Below, in pieces: positions 7,283-17,180 of a stretch of DNA of 22,109 nt (position 1 is the stretch's first letter; each line of letters starts with the position of its first letter). The notes beneath the pieces were generated by a model. It had not been told where the DNA came from, ran no database searches, and saw only the letters and a program-made list of their open reading frames with translations. The position numbers and the translations under genes are program-made. The stretch comes from Acanthaster planci. Lineage: Eukaryota; Echinodermata; Asteroidea; Valvatida; Acanthasteridae. Location: contig NW_019091465.1 of assembly GCF_001949145.1 (NCBI RefSeq), forward strand, positions 546,940 through 569,048, read 5' to 3'.

Positions 7283-9130
7283 ATGGCGAGGAGATTTAAT
7301 AAAAGCCACAAAAAAATCAGAGAAATAAAGCTGCCACGGAAAGATCTCTCCGATCCAGTAAAATTAGCAAGAAGAGAAAAAAATCGGGCGAAGAAGATCT
7401 TTCTTCAGCAGAAAAAGAAAAAATGTTTGCCATACGTGAATAACCTTTCCAACATTCAGCTCTCCAACATTGAACTGATTGCCCTGGGTCGGGGTTTAAA
7501 TTTTATTCCAACCCCCCTTGAACCAAAAAGGTCAAGTGTCCTTCGCCATTCTCAATCTTTCATTAGAAAAATGACATTAAAATTCAAAATGGCAGGGAGA
7601 GTCAGACCCTCTCACCCAACCCAATTCCAACTGCACTCAAACTGGAATCCCCAACCTACCTTCAACTTGAATCTAGAATCATATATTGATGGTACTTTGG
7701 AGGAACTATCCAGACTGTAAGTCTAACATGACGAAAGCTGAATGCATCGCCCTGGCCGGTCTTAAGAACAAACGAAATATTGTCGTTAAACCATTTGACA
7801 AAGGTGGGGGGTGTTTGCGTTTTGGATAGACAAGACATGAGGGCTTTCGGCAACTATCAGGGCCACATTATGAGGAGATTGATGGAGACCTAACAAGCAA
7901 AACTGCAGAGCTGGTCTCTCAAGCAATAGTCAAACTGTACATGGACAAAATTATGTTCCCCAAAACGGATGAATTCCTCAGTAACAACCACGACCTTAAA
8001 TCTTAAAAATGCGTCTACCTCCTACCAAAAGTTCACAAAGAAGCACCCAAAGGAACACGGTTTGTGGGGAGGTCAATTATCAGTGGTTGCGGAGGTCCCA
8101 CTCAATCGATTTCTAAATATATAGACTACTTTTTGCTCCCAATTGTCAAACAATAAAGCACATATACATGCGATTCCGCGCATGTGCTGAATAAACTGAA
8201 CCAAATGACATTGAAGCAGGATAGCCTTCTTATTACGTTGGATATTGTTTCCATGTACACGAACTGCCCGCAAGAAGAAGCAATTAGATCGGTTTGCGAT
8301 GCACTTGAAGAGGCCGATAATAGACTGTATGCATTACCAAACCAACAAGAGCACACGCAAGCTGTCTGGTAGAACTTATCATGCATAGGAACATATTCGA
8401 ATTCAATGGCAGGTTCTTCAGACAGTTCTCCAGCAGTCCGGAAATATGCGACATAACCCTTTACAAATGTGAGAAAGAAATCATTCTTCCTCGCAACCCT
8501 TCAATCGTGAGCTACATGAGATACAGAGACGACGTCCTTATAATTTTCGACGGTAGTGAAGACAAAGCCGGTGAACTCGTTACTGCCCTAAATCTAATTC
8601 ACCCTACGCTTTAGCTTACGTCAGAGATTTCGCACGACCAAGTAACTTTCCTCGATCTCGTAATATACAAAGGCAAACAATTTAGAATAGAAGGGAAACT
8701 GGACACTCAGGTAGCTACCAAGAAAACGGATACATTTTAGTATCTTGCTCCCTATTCAGCCCGACCTAAGTCAGTATTTGGCGGACTGATCAAGGGAGAA
8801 GTTCCGAGATATAAACGTATTTGCACACACTCTAAAGATTTTAAGGAGGTTGAGTTCTTCAGGGACAAACTCACTAAACGTGGATACTCCCACGAAGACC
8901 TGACCCTGCTACCTCAGCAAGGCGAAACTCACAAGAACTTGAGCAGGCAGACTAAAAAAAAGAAGAAAACGCGACTACGCTTGTCTTTGCCTTGCCCTTC
9001 TATCCACAAGTGCGACACTCATCTTTAAAACAGGCCCTTCTCAACCACTCTTCCCAACCCAACGACTTATTGCCTATAAAAGACACAAACATATAAAGGA
9101 TGACCTAGTACGGTCGAGGATTTCCCCATA
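7283..9130 (+). pseudogene. Penelope-like element reverse transcriptase, broken
   Basis: Starts at ATG 7283 with a very basic N-terminus (MARRFNKSHKKIREIKLPRK), then the family-typical VNNLSNIQLSNIELIALGRG and LNFIPTP. After a frameshift near 7715 come NKRNIVVKPFDKGG (about 7770) and, shifted again, YLLPKVHKE (about 8013), RFVGRSIISGCGGPT (about 8060), and motif A TLDIVSMYTN with its Asp at 8241-8243. EFNGRFFRQ (about 8397) follows, then SSPEICDI directly: the expected G-x-AMG of motif B between them is missing. Motif C, MRYRDDVLIIF, has its two Asp at 8528-8533. Further family text is QVTFLDLVIYKGK, YLAPYSARPKSVFGGLIKGE (about 8741) and LIAYKRHKHIKDDLVRS. In-frame stops include 8612-8614 and 8738-8740. 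The enzyme would copy RNA at telomeric or nicked ends; this copy is dead. No GIY-YIG domain follows. Confidence 0.88.
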
Positions 9131-9383
9131 CACACATGCTACGCTATCGATGTTTCAAATGGCAATGACTCAACACTGCTCTATTGAAATTCAGCGTTTA
9201 CCACCATTGCCTTGCTACAGCCACTGACTTCATAGTCAGGTTCGACACAACCTTACATAGCCCTAGGCTTTACATTCAAATGTAATTATATTTGCATACT
9301 TTTATTTCTACAGAATCAATACTGCAGTGACGACCAGACCGCTTCATAGTGGTTTGCAGCACGCATGATCCAGAGATCGACAC

Positions 9384-9792
9384 TTCAGATCGACACAGTC
9401 AGAAGAAAACTCGCACTTTCTTTTGAAAATATTTTCCTAACTATTGCACATATGGATATGAAACTTATATGAATAGATAGAGGAACATGTGCCCTTTCAG
9501 ATGAAATCAAGATTGCAAGAATTAGGTTAATTGTAGACCTTTTATGCTCGCATATATGAAGCGGAAAAGGACCTTTATAGGGCAGGCAAAGTTAGAATTA
9601 CGCAAAAATTTCAAGAAGTCAGAAGAAAACTCGCACTTTCTTTTGAAGATATTTTCCTAACTACTGCACATATGGATATGAAACTTACATGAATAGATAG
9701 AGGAACATGTGCCCTTGCCGATGACACCAAGATTGAAAGTTTTAGATAATTTGTAGACCTTTGGTCGCATATATGCATTGGAATAGAACCGG
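9384..9792. repeat. 220-bp tandem repeat inserted in duplication copy A
   Basis: Copy B goes straight from cagcacttc to ccaccaccagccgtct with about 17 bases between; copy A has about 400 bases here. They consist of two direct units offset by 220 bases (gtcagaagaaaactcgcac at 9398 and again at 9618), matching along almost the whole length including catatggatatgaaactt and gaatagatagaggaacatg. The second unit is cut short at about 9795. A duplicated agatcgacac (9374-9383 and 9387-9396) sits at the left junction. No ORF of interest is inside. Confidence 0.85.
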
Positions 9793-9901
9793 TATATATT
9801 TCCACCACCAGCCGTCTACCTTCACTGTTTCAACAGCTTCCTGCCGAAAGATATCTTTGCTCCTGACAGCGTCTTTCCTGCAAGGAAGATGATAACTTAA
9901 C

Positions 9902-10049
9902 CATGCAGGGTTAGGTTTTTATATTAAAAAAGTGTGGATGGTAGAACAGCTGTGGAAACTGCGTCTATTGAAAGGATAAGCAACCAATTGAGGTCGAAAG
10001 TGAAATGAAGACAACGGTTGCGAGTAGTCATTGTAAACATAAGGTTAGT
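9902..10049 (+). promoter_or_regulatory. Candidate promoter and 5' exon donor, copy A
   Basis: Conserved with copy B: catgcagggttaggttt, then an AT-rich TATA-like tract (9916-9931), and about 115 bases later aag^GTTAGT at 10044, aligned with tag^GTAAGT in copy B. Since the TRIM coding exon begins just after a splice acceptor, an upstream non-coding exon is required, and this is a plausible place. No direct evidence of transcription. Confidence 0.25.
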
Positions 10050-11004
10050 AGAGGTGTACCTAAAAGGGCAAGTTCGAGCGCAAACTGTAGTTTCAACGTG
10101 CAATTCTAGTACGAATGGTAGAAGCCATAGGTGGCCTAAGAAATTTTGAATTAAAATCCCATCGTTTATCACTTATTATTATTGCCTGAAACTGTCGAAG
10201 CGTGCATGGTTATTTTATTTTCCAGGAAATGGTTTCCTCCGTAATGACAAATGAAATCGGTTACTAATAACCAGCGGGACAAACATGTCCTATGACCTGG
10301 TCCCAACATGGTCGACTAGATAGTCCAAACTAGCCATCATTCTGGCGGTGTTAGTAGAACTACTGGTAACTATTTTTAGACACAAAGACACGCAGGGACG
10401 AATCCAGGATTTTTCCAGGGGGGAGGCTGTCAGGCCGGAGATTTGCTTTAATGTCTCATTTTGTGGAAACTGTGATGAAAAATGACACACATTGTTTACA
10501 ATTGTATTGGTGTACTTACAGTTGTGCACTTAGGTTTTTTTTCATTATTTCTCCCATTTTTAACCTTGTTTATCTGAGAGCGGGGGTAGGGGGCTTTGAC
10601 CCCAACCTTCCGGCATGCATGCTGCCATGGCTGACGAAACTCTGCCTGTTATGGTTCAGTTAGTTCACACAGCCAGCGTGACGTAAAACAAGTTCAAGTT
10701 CAAGGTCCCAGGGCAGTGTGGCTTCGCTGGTTGTCAATAACCGATTTCATTTATCATTAAAAAGCGCAAAATTCACATGAAAATCATTGTACGAATTTTC
10801 AGTGACATTGTATGCTGCGAGAGTCGCAGCCAACGGTGGAATTTGAGTTATGATGAGATTAAAGAGGTAGGCCTGCTAAGGTCGTTCGAGTGTAACCGAA
10901 TTTAGCCTTTTAGAGGTATGGCAGACTCAATAAGAGGAGACAATTTGAGGTGAGTAAATTTGGATAAGACTTTAAAGCTATGCATGGTGGAAGTACCAGT
11001 TGCG

Positions 11005-11193
11005 TAGGCTTGCATTTCCACCATGTTCAATACAAAATATCTCTGTTATGAGTGTGTGGTTCTCAACGTATTTGTCTTTTAACAGAGCATACTGTTCGTA
11101 ACGTCGAGTGTCAACCATCGGTTCTTTTCAGAACCACACACCCATAAAACAGATATATTTCTTGTATATAGTGCAACCACGTACAAGCCTACC
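11005..11193. repeat. Foldback (long inverted repeat) insertion in copy A
   Basis: Two arms of roughly 63-68 bases face each other: 11005-11067 (gtaggcttgcatttccacc ... agtgtgtggttctc) and 11126-11193 (cagaaccacacacccata ... tacaagcctacctga). The inner parts pair almost perfectly, the outer parts with gaps. The loop is about 58 bases. Copy B lacks it. Similar words flank it (gtaaatttggataa at about 10956, gtaaatttagagcaa at about 11200), which look like a target-site duplication. Probably a small non-autonomous DNA transposon. Confidence 0.6.
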
Positions 11194-11637
11194 TGACTGG
11201 GTAAATTTAGAGCAAGCACTAAATCAAATAGCGCCCTCCAATTGTTTTCGCCATACCTCTAAAGGGCTAATTGCCCAAGCAATTTCGTTAAACAGGAATT
11301 GACTACTGGTGGAACTATAGTTCGCGCCCAAACTTGCTCGTAGTCATCGGCTGAGACGGACCACCTTAACTAAGTACTAATAACATAAAAATTTAATCAC
11401 AAAGACATGCATGCAACTATAGCCGATGGATCGCTTAATACAATTTAATATTTAATACAATTCCGAATCACACATCCAGAGCTTGATATTTCGATAACAT
11501 CCAAATCAAAATTGGATAATTTGTATAAGTTTGTCAAATGTGTTATATCATTTATGAGCTGAGAAATACCCATCTGTACTCCACTAACTATCGGTGATGA
11601 TTGTTTGCGTCGTTGTAATGCTCGGCCCTCGTTTTAC

Positions 11638-11641
11638 AGAA
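11638..11641 (+). promoter_or_regulatory. 3' splice site before the TRIM start codon, copy A
   Basis: ccctcgttttacag^aaATG: a short pyrimidine tract and CAG immediately before the ATG at 11642. The same site exists in copy B (acag at 20683-20686), so the gene has a 5'-UTR intron. Confidence 0.6.
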
Positions 11642-12829
11642 ATGGTTACCGCGGCATCAGTTCGTTCTACAATTGAAAAGCATCTCGAATGTCCAATATG
11701 TCATGACAGATGCAGACGAAATTACTCAATTGCTTACACAGCTTCTGCGACGAATGTCTGGTGAATTACCATGACAGCAGATATAGAGGTTCTTCTAGGA
11801 TCCCTTGCTCTGTGTGCCGTCAGGAGGCGACACTTCCCGATATGTACAAGGCATACAAGGCCTCAAGACAAACTTCCATTTGGTTGGTCTGATCGAGGAA
11901 TGGGCTCTGCAGGAAAAACTTGCACTCTCTGTGAGACATGCGAAGAGGACCACGAGGCTTTACATCATTGCATCGATTGTGCCAAGATTATCTGTGTGGC
12001 ATGCCGTAGAACACACTTCCACTTTCCGACCCTATCCACCCACACTATGGTAACTCTAGATGAGATTGGCCAAGGTAAAGTGAAAGTGATCAAACAACTG
12101 GATGGGTACAAATGCCACGAACACAAGGACAGCGTGAAACAGTTCTACTGCAAACCATGCGATGAGCTGATCTGTCACAGTTTCACAGTTGTCGAGCACA
12201 CTAAACCCGACCATGATATCACTGAAAGTAAAGCGGCAGCAAAGGATTTCAGAGAGGTGCTCACAGACCACTTTCCTGCTCGCATCTGCCTGAGACATTA
12301 AATTCCTTGAAGATTATCTATTGGATACAGATCAAGCAAAGAAGTCGTTCAATGAAAACATAGGGAAGGCTCGAAAAGGGGTGAAGGACAGAGCTGCTGA
12401 GGTCATAGCCAAGGTCAAAACTGAGGAGAAACGGCTCCTTGATGAGTTCACATCCACGGAACACGAGCAAAATAAAAGATTTGATGAGAATAAGAAGATA
12501 TTAAGTGACTTGCTGAGAAGAAAGAAACATTTCCTCGAGTCAGCCAAATATATCTCGACAAACGCCTCGGTTAGCAACTTCCTATCGCTGTACCCTGTAA
12601 TCAAGGAAGACATGGATAACCTCAACAGCCAACACCCTCCAAAGATTCAACACAAACTATGAGCGTGAAGTTTGTGAAGAATCAGACAGCATAGCAGACG
12701 ACATCAGGCTAGGCAAGGTGAAGCAGGAAGGAGACAAGTGGGACCTGCATTGCGAATTGAGCAAACTAGGAAGCGGTGATGGGGAGTTTGAATTGGCCAG
12801 AGGTATTGCTGCTGTTGCTGAACCTGATG
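11642..12829 (+). pseudogene. TRIM-NHL (RING/B-box/coiled-coil) gene, copy A, pseudogene
   Basis: Related to TRIM2/TRIM3/TRIM56-type E3 ubiquitin ligases. It starts MVTAASVRSTIEKHLECPIC (first RING Cys pair), then loses a net 4 bases near 11711-11724. The rest of the RING (LNCLHSFCDECLVNY, PCSVCRQ) follows in another frame. A second shift occurs near 11850 before GLKTNFHLVGLIEE, and 19 bases are missing at about 11930 relative to copy B. B-box 1 (CETCEEDHEALHHCIDC) and B-box 2 (KCHEHKDS...CDELICHSF) follow; in B-box 2 a zinc-ligand Cys is replaced by Phe. A one-base gain near 12280 produces a TAA at 12298-12300. The coiled coil reads from 12321 (DTDQAKKSFNEN ... NASVSNFLSLYPVIKEDM) to a TGA at 12660-12662. 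A damaged start of the NHL domain (GSGDGEFELARG-like) ends at about 12829. Clearly non-functional. Confidence 0.92.
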
Positions 12830-13010
12830 TCAACCTTTCACTTTTCATATCTGCGCCAGGGACGTTTAGATTTTAAGACCAGTAAGCAGGCGAGAAAAAC
12901 GTCATCTGATGTGCATGCAGGTTGGGGATCGTCAGGATTTCTGTCTGTGAACTCAATCTGATGACTATTTCTTAGTGGATTTGGGGACTTTCAAATAGGC
13001 CTACTGGCTT
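12830..13010 (+). other. Possible relic of the next TRIM-NHL exon
   Basis: Just after homology to copy B ends there is cctttcacttttcatatctgcgccag^gg, which resembles a 3' splice site (AG at 12858-12859). It is followed by words that loosely fit a second NHL blade (LDFKTSKQARKTSSDVHAG, about 12868-12924, and later DDYFLVDLGTFK, about 12960). If real, a deletion removed the end of the first exon and most of the intron. The evidence is weak. Confidence 0.25.
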
Positions 13011-13960
13011 TTAATTAATCAAGCAACAAATACTTAATACCAATACTTACGTTAATGTCATCGAAGATACTTTTTATTGGTGATAATGATTATTTTTTGA
13101 ATGATTTTTGAACTTTTATAGAGACTTCCAGGCAACTACACTCACTAGGATCCATTCCCGCTTGCGAGAGAAAACACGGCGTTAATATAAAAAATACTAA
13201 CTTCTTCAAATTGACGTTGTATCTGCACAAGAGTGCGTTTCAAATAAACGCACTTTCAATTTATTCAATTTCTCCGGAATAGGTTGCGGGCATATAAAAG
13301 TGGTTAACTACTAGTACAAGAAGAGTGTATGGTTTTTACTTTTTGGATAAAGACAACTTTTAAGAGAAAGCAACTTTGTAACTGGACAACTCATTCATGT
13401 AGCAGAAACCCTTAGATGATTCTTTGAGAGTTAAACTTTTGCCTGAACCAAGTAATTAAAGTGACATGAGTGGTTAACTGGCCAAAGTCAATAAGTGAAG
13501 ATGAGCGTCTGTTTGTGAAATTCAAACTTCATATTTTTCTACTTTATGGACCTCCTGTGCGATGTATTTTCCCGTAGGGAAGGGGTACACGCGTTCGCAT
13601 GCGCCACTGTAAATTTAATAGATGCGTGGCTCTTCGTGGTAACGCAAATCTTACTTGAAGTACTTTTTTGGTCTTTGTAGGTGTACGAGGGGCAAAAAGA
13701 TTTGTGTCTCTTTCAGAAAACGAATGCACTTCTCGAGATTTTGGCCCTTGACAACATGCAAGTAATCGAAAATCGAAGACAATAATGCTACTTTCGACAT
13801 TGTGTGGCTCTTTGCCACCCTTATGATATGAATTTGCATTCATGTTAAGCAACAACCCTATCCAGAAATGGTCCGACTACAAAGGATATTGACACCAGTG
13901 GAAGGCTCGCACACGGAAGTTAATGTTGGCGCTTGGTGAGTAAAATTTTCCATTTCCCCA
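13011..13960. other. Intergenic, no gene seen; contains a perfect 9-bp hairpin
   Basis: AT-rich sequence without a supportable ORF. At 13232-13254 AGTGCGTTT / AAACGCACT form a perfect 9-bp stem with a 5-base loop (caaat). A minus-strand open frame over 13544-13855 has no recognisable motif. Confidence 0.5.
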
Positions 13961-13963
13961 GAC

Positions 13964-14490
13964 TTAGAGGCTTGTAGTCTCCAAATGTATCTGGTGCCAG
14001 TTAATAAATGCATACAGCGACTTTACATTCCACAAACACTCGAAGTAACACTGAGATCTACAGGGATTCAGATAGAGGGTACTTTCTAACTCGTCGTTCT
14101 TGAAGCACACGTCAGCCATATTGCTGTTTCCGCGCGTGGGCCTTTCAAAATAAATGTCTGGGATAGGCACGATCGGCTCATATGCACGATCACTCGAGTG
14201 CTCTTTAGACGCGTTGGGTGATGGGAATCTCCAATGTACATCCTTTTCACAGCTTCGAATGAATAAGACAAAATGAGCTGTGGAGAAAGAGGATAGAGAA
14301 CTACTGTCAAATCGTGTCGGCAGCTCCCATATTTGTGCTAAGTGATCGGGCCTATCGACCGAGTTGGAGCGCGTATCAACACTCGTGCGTGACAACATGT
14401 ACGTGAAAACATATCACAGGACCCAGCACGGCACATGCACTTTGTACGTATTATCAACAATGTAAATGTGCATGTACATGCATGAATTCA
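13964..14490. repeat. Diverged repeat pair, left copy
   Basis: Aligns by eye with 15515-15945: tctccaatgtacatccttttcacagcttcgaatgaat against tctccaacgtacaatcctttcacaactgtgaatgaat, gtgatcgggcctatcgacc against gtgattgcgcctatccact, cgtgcgtgacaacatgtac against agtgcatgacaacgtgtac, and cacggcacatgcactttgtacgtattatcaacaatgtaaatgtg against cacggcacataacctttgtattatcagcgatatcgacgtgaattg. Copies are well diverged, with short gaps. A 144-codon minus-strand frame covers the left copy but is not kept in the right copy, so I treat both as non-coding repeats of unknown class. Confidence 0.7.
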
Positions 14491-15514
14491 CGTGCCCTCC
14501 CACAGGCCCTCTTACGCTTAGTGCCTGAGAGATAGCTGCACTTTGTCACCACAAACTACCAAAAGGACTCGCACAAGTGCTTGCAGAACCTCACCTCCAT
14601 TGCACAGGCCGCCTGTTACCAATTGCAGAATGTGTGCTTGGAGTACATAATAGCATTCAGCCCTGACACTGAATGAAAGGTAACATCAGTAGATGGAGCC
14701 CTGGTTTCAACATTACACGCCGTAAATCCCTGGCGGGGAAGGAGTTGGGATTGGGATGGGGGTGGACAGATGATTCACATTGGCCAGCCACAAGAAGTTT
14801 GAAAAGCGGTTAGAGGTTCGTTGCTGAGAAAATCGTGCATCAACTCCATATTGGATTTAGGTTTTACTAAATTTTTTCATGTATTTTTTGTCACTGTTTA
14901 CTTTTTGAGAGAGGGGGTCCCACTGAAACAGGACTCCAAGGTTGAAATCTCCGCTGTCGGAACAGCTACGTAGGACAACAGATACTGGAGGACTTCCGTG
15001 ACTCAGGACAACCCCCCCCCCAACCAAAAGGTGCCACGATCGTGTGTTCTTCGTCGCGTGAAAGGCTTCACGCTAAAGGTGTCATCCTAGAAATCCATTT
15101 AACCATTCTGATTAGAAATAATATATGCTGCTGTAATGTCGAAATGTTGGACGGTATACATTGATCCGATATGTGATTAGTGTGGTTCCCTTGCCAAAGA
15201 TTTCCCAGACGTCTCTGTGCACAATATTAGCGAGAGTAGTCAGAATTACCGGGACTGGTATCCAAACCAACATAAACATCCGTTATGCGAATACACTGCG
15301 TCTGTTTTTGTCACAAAGCGCACGGTCCCAAGAGAATGCAGGCGTGGGCGGATCGTCGAGGGGTGAAAGGTGAGGATAGTAGAAAAAAAACCTATTTTTT
15401 TACAATAATATAGGTTAAACACTGCAAAATACACCCGAGCCCGTTAGCTCGATAAAGGTAGAATTTCAATGCAAGGGTCTTCAGGGGAAGATTATGCTTC
15501 AGAAAGCGCAAACA
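14491..15514. other. Intergenic, no gene seen
   Basis: Contains a G-rich tract at 14735-14767 (four runs of at least three G, loops of 2 to 8) and a C10 run at 15012-15021. No ORF, RNA gene or recognisable repeat otherwise. Confidence 0.5.
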
Positions 15515-15945
15515 GAGGTTTTCTCTGGTACGATGACCTGACCGTATTGCAGTGCACTTTTCAAAATGCCATACCGTGTGGAACTTTAAATAAAAAGGTG
15601 TGGTGCAGGAAGGCGTATGGAGTTGTGCTTCACTATTCAGGAAGTAACTTCAGCCATGTTGCTGATCACTCTGCGCGCTAGATTGTGTCATTGAAGTCTC
15701 CAACGTACAATCCTTTCACAACTGTGAATGAATGCGAAAGAGATGGTGAAATTATCGCGTGTAGTGATTGCGCCTATCCACTTATCGAGCTGTAGAGCGC
15801 CCAACAACACTAGTGCATGACAACGTGTACTGTTTATGTACACGAAAGTGTACCCAACCACCCGACACGGCACATAACCTTTGTATTATCAGCGATATCG
15901 ACGTGAATTGTACATCATCCTGCATAAACGCCGCCTATATACTGA
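15515..15945. repeat. Diverged repeat pair, right copy
   Basis: Same orientation as 13964-14490, about 1.5 kb downstream. The left part of the match is weaker than the right. The open frames here do not correspond to those of the left copy. Confidence 0.65.
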
Positions 15946-16948
15946 AATATTCTGGGTATTAATTGTGTGTAAACGAATTATACGATGTACAGGCTGTGTG
16001 CAAGGGGTCGGGGAATCCCCGTGTCATTATATAGGAGAGGGCACATACTGCGCATGCGCCTTCCGGGCTGGCGAGAAATAGACTGGCTTACGTCATGTAC
16101 GTCGTCTCTGGATGGAACGTAGGGAAACGTAGCGGGTAATGGAACCGGGGGATCGTGCTGGTTCTATGTTAATGAGGAAACAAAGCCTGCTCAATGCACA
16201 AATTAAGCAGGACCTGATACAATATTTGGCCTCTTCTCCTTTGTTACCAAAATAACTTGACCATAAGGTTTTTTAAGGCTCTAAATGTTAAGGCAACAAC
16301 TACTTATTTGAAATAAATAGCCGATATTTTTATTGTCACTTCCTTCGAGCATATAAACAAAACATTAAATAAGGTTTCCTGGAATTATAATAATGCATGT
16401 ACATAAAATGAAATATACCACAGACACATACAGTCATACAACACGTAAATGCAGGAACGTAATATAAACATGCAAATTTACATCGTGTATACAAATGAGA
16501 GGTTACATCACAGTTTCAGTTCTCTTAAAAAGGCCAAATTGGGGAAGTTTACTCATATAGAATATCTTATAAATAACTTGCCTAATTCATTGCAGTCATC
16601 TTTTAAATGTTGAGTTGAAGGCGTGTCTTTATCGATATTCATTGAAAAAAATAAATTACCACACTGTATGATACGTTGGGTAAGGGCAAAACTTGTTATA
16701 TATAAAACAGAGACACACAAAAAAGTGATTCTAAGAAAAATCCATTTCATGGATTCTTTAAGGTCAGATACATCATTGGTAAATTCAGAAAAACTCACAA
16801 ATGCTGAGTCCATTAATCCATTTTTCGTCCCAGATAATTATTAAAACATACCGTGCTGAATTTTAAATCTAAGGGAATGAGTGTACCGACACAATTACAA
16901 AGCTGTGGGAGTTTGTATACGAAGAAAAAGGGTCGACATGACGTCAAG
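15946..16948. other. Intergenic, no gene seen
   Basis: Includes the palindrome ggggaatcccc (16010-16020), which matches an NF-kappaB consensus, and an AT-rich section (16280-16600). Open frames on both strands at 16553-16844 overlap each other and show no known motif. Confidence 0.5.
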
Positions 16949-17020
16949 GAGAATGGACGAGGAACTGTAGATTCGTGCTGAGAATAGGTGAGGCGAATTT
17001 ACAGTTCCCAGTTTATTCTC
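16949..17020. repeat. 72-nt hairpin with 27-bp imperfect arms
   Basis: Arm 16949-16975 pairs with 16994-17020 (22 of 27 positions; the inner 15 have one mismatch, ggaactgtagattcg against ggaactgtaaattcg), loop 18 bases. Size and shape resemble a pre-miRNA or a small foldback element. Either is possible; expression is unknown. Confidence 0.6.
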
Positions 17021-17180
17021 TGACTATTCCTCGACTTAAACTATTTCCCATTGTTACACGAACATGGAGTTCCAAATCTATGACGCTCTTGCTGTTACCA
17101 TACGCCAGAGTGCACACCTTTGTTCCATTCATTAACGTACATGCCCGTGTTTGGGCTAAGTGAGACATCCGACAGCATTT

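Larger units (their letters stand above)
6235..9130 (+). mobile_element. Penelope-like retroelement, truncated and inactive
   Basis: The reverse transcriptase region from 7283 is clearly of the Penelope-like type. The unidentified ORF from 6235 lies on the same strand and may be the element's upstream ORF, so the left boundary is tentative. The right end is abrupt: the last Penelope-like words (LIAYKRHKHIKDDLVRS, about 9069-9119) are followed at about 9130 by sequence that belongs to segmental duplication copy A. No GIY-YIG endonuclease, pseudo-LTR or hammerhead ribozyme was found. Confidence 0.7.
9135..12829 (+). repeat. Segmental duplication copy A (TRIM locus), truncated at its 3' end
   Basis: Direct-orientation homologue of 18410-22109. 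Matching blocks by eye: taccaccattgccttgcta (9199 / 18479), ccaccaccagccgtct (about 9798 / 18681), catgcagggttaggttttt (9902 / 18784), ggttactaataaccagcggg (10258 / 19158), tttcatttatcatta (10745 / 19574), catacctctaaa(a)ggctaa (about 11251 / 20272), ctactggtcgaactatagttcgcgcccaaac-type words (about 11304 / 20320), and the TRIM exon. Homology stops in the first NHL repeat at about 12829. The left end is placed between 9130 and 9160. Confidence 0.9.

Noticed and set aside
9195-9255. tRNA-like or SINE head (stem ctgac/gtcag followed by ggttcgacac)
   Set aside because: No convincing A box, acceptor stem or proper seven-base anticodon loop; copy B changes the stem and the ttcgacac context alone is not enough.
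9001-9400. GIY-YIG endonuclease expected after the Penelope-like RT
   Set aside because: No GIY..YIG text in any frame; the sequence already belongs to the TRIM duplication.
13964-14398. 144-codon minus-strand open frame
   Set aside because: It lies in a diverged repeat whose other copy does not keep the frame, and it has no recognisable motif.
14735-14767. G-quadruplex candidate
   Set aside because: One loop is eight bases long and there is no gene context; listed only as a G-rich tract.
16553-16844. Overlapping open frames on both strands (86 and 73 codons)
   Set aside because: AT-rich region, mutually antisense, no domains; expected by chance.
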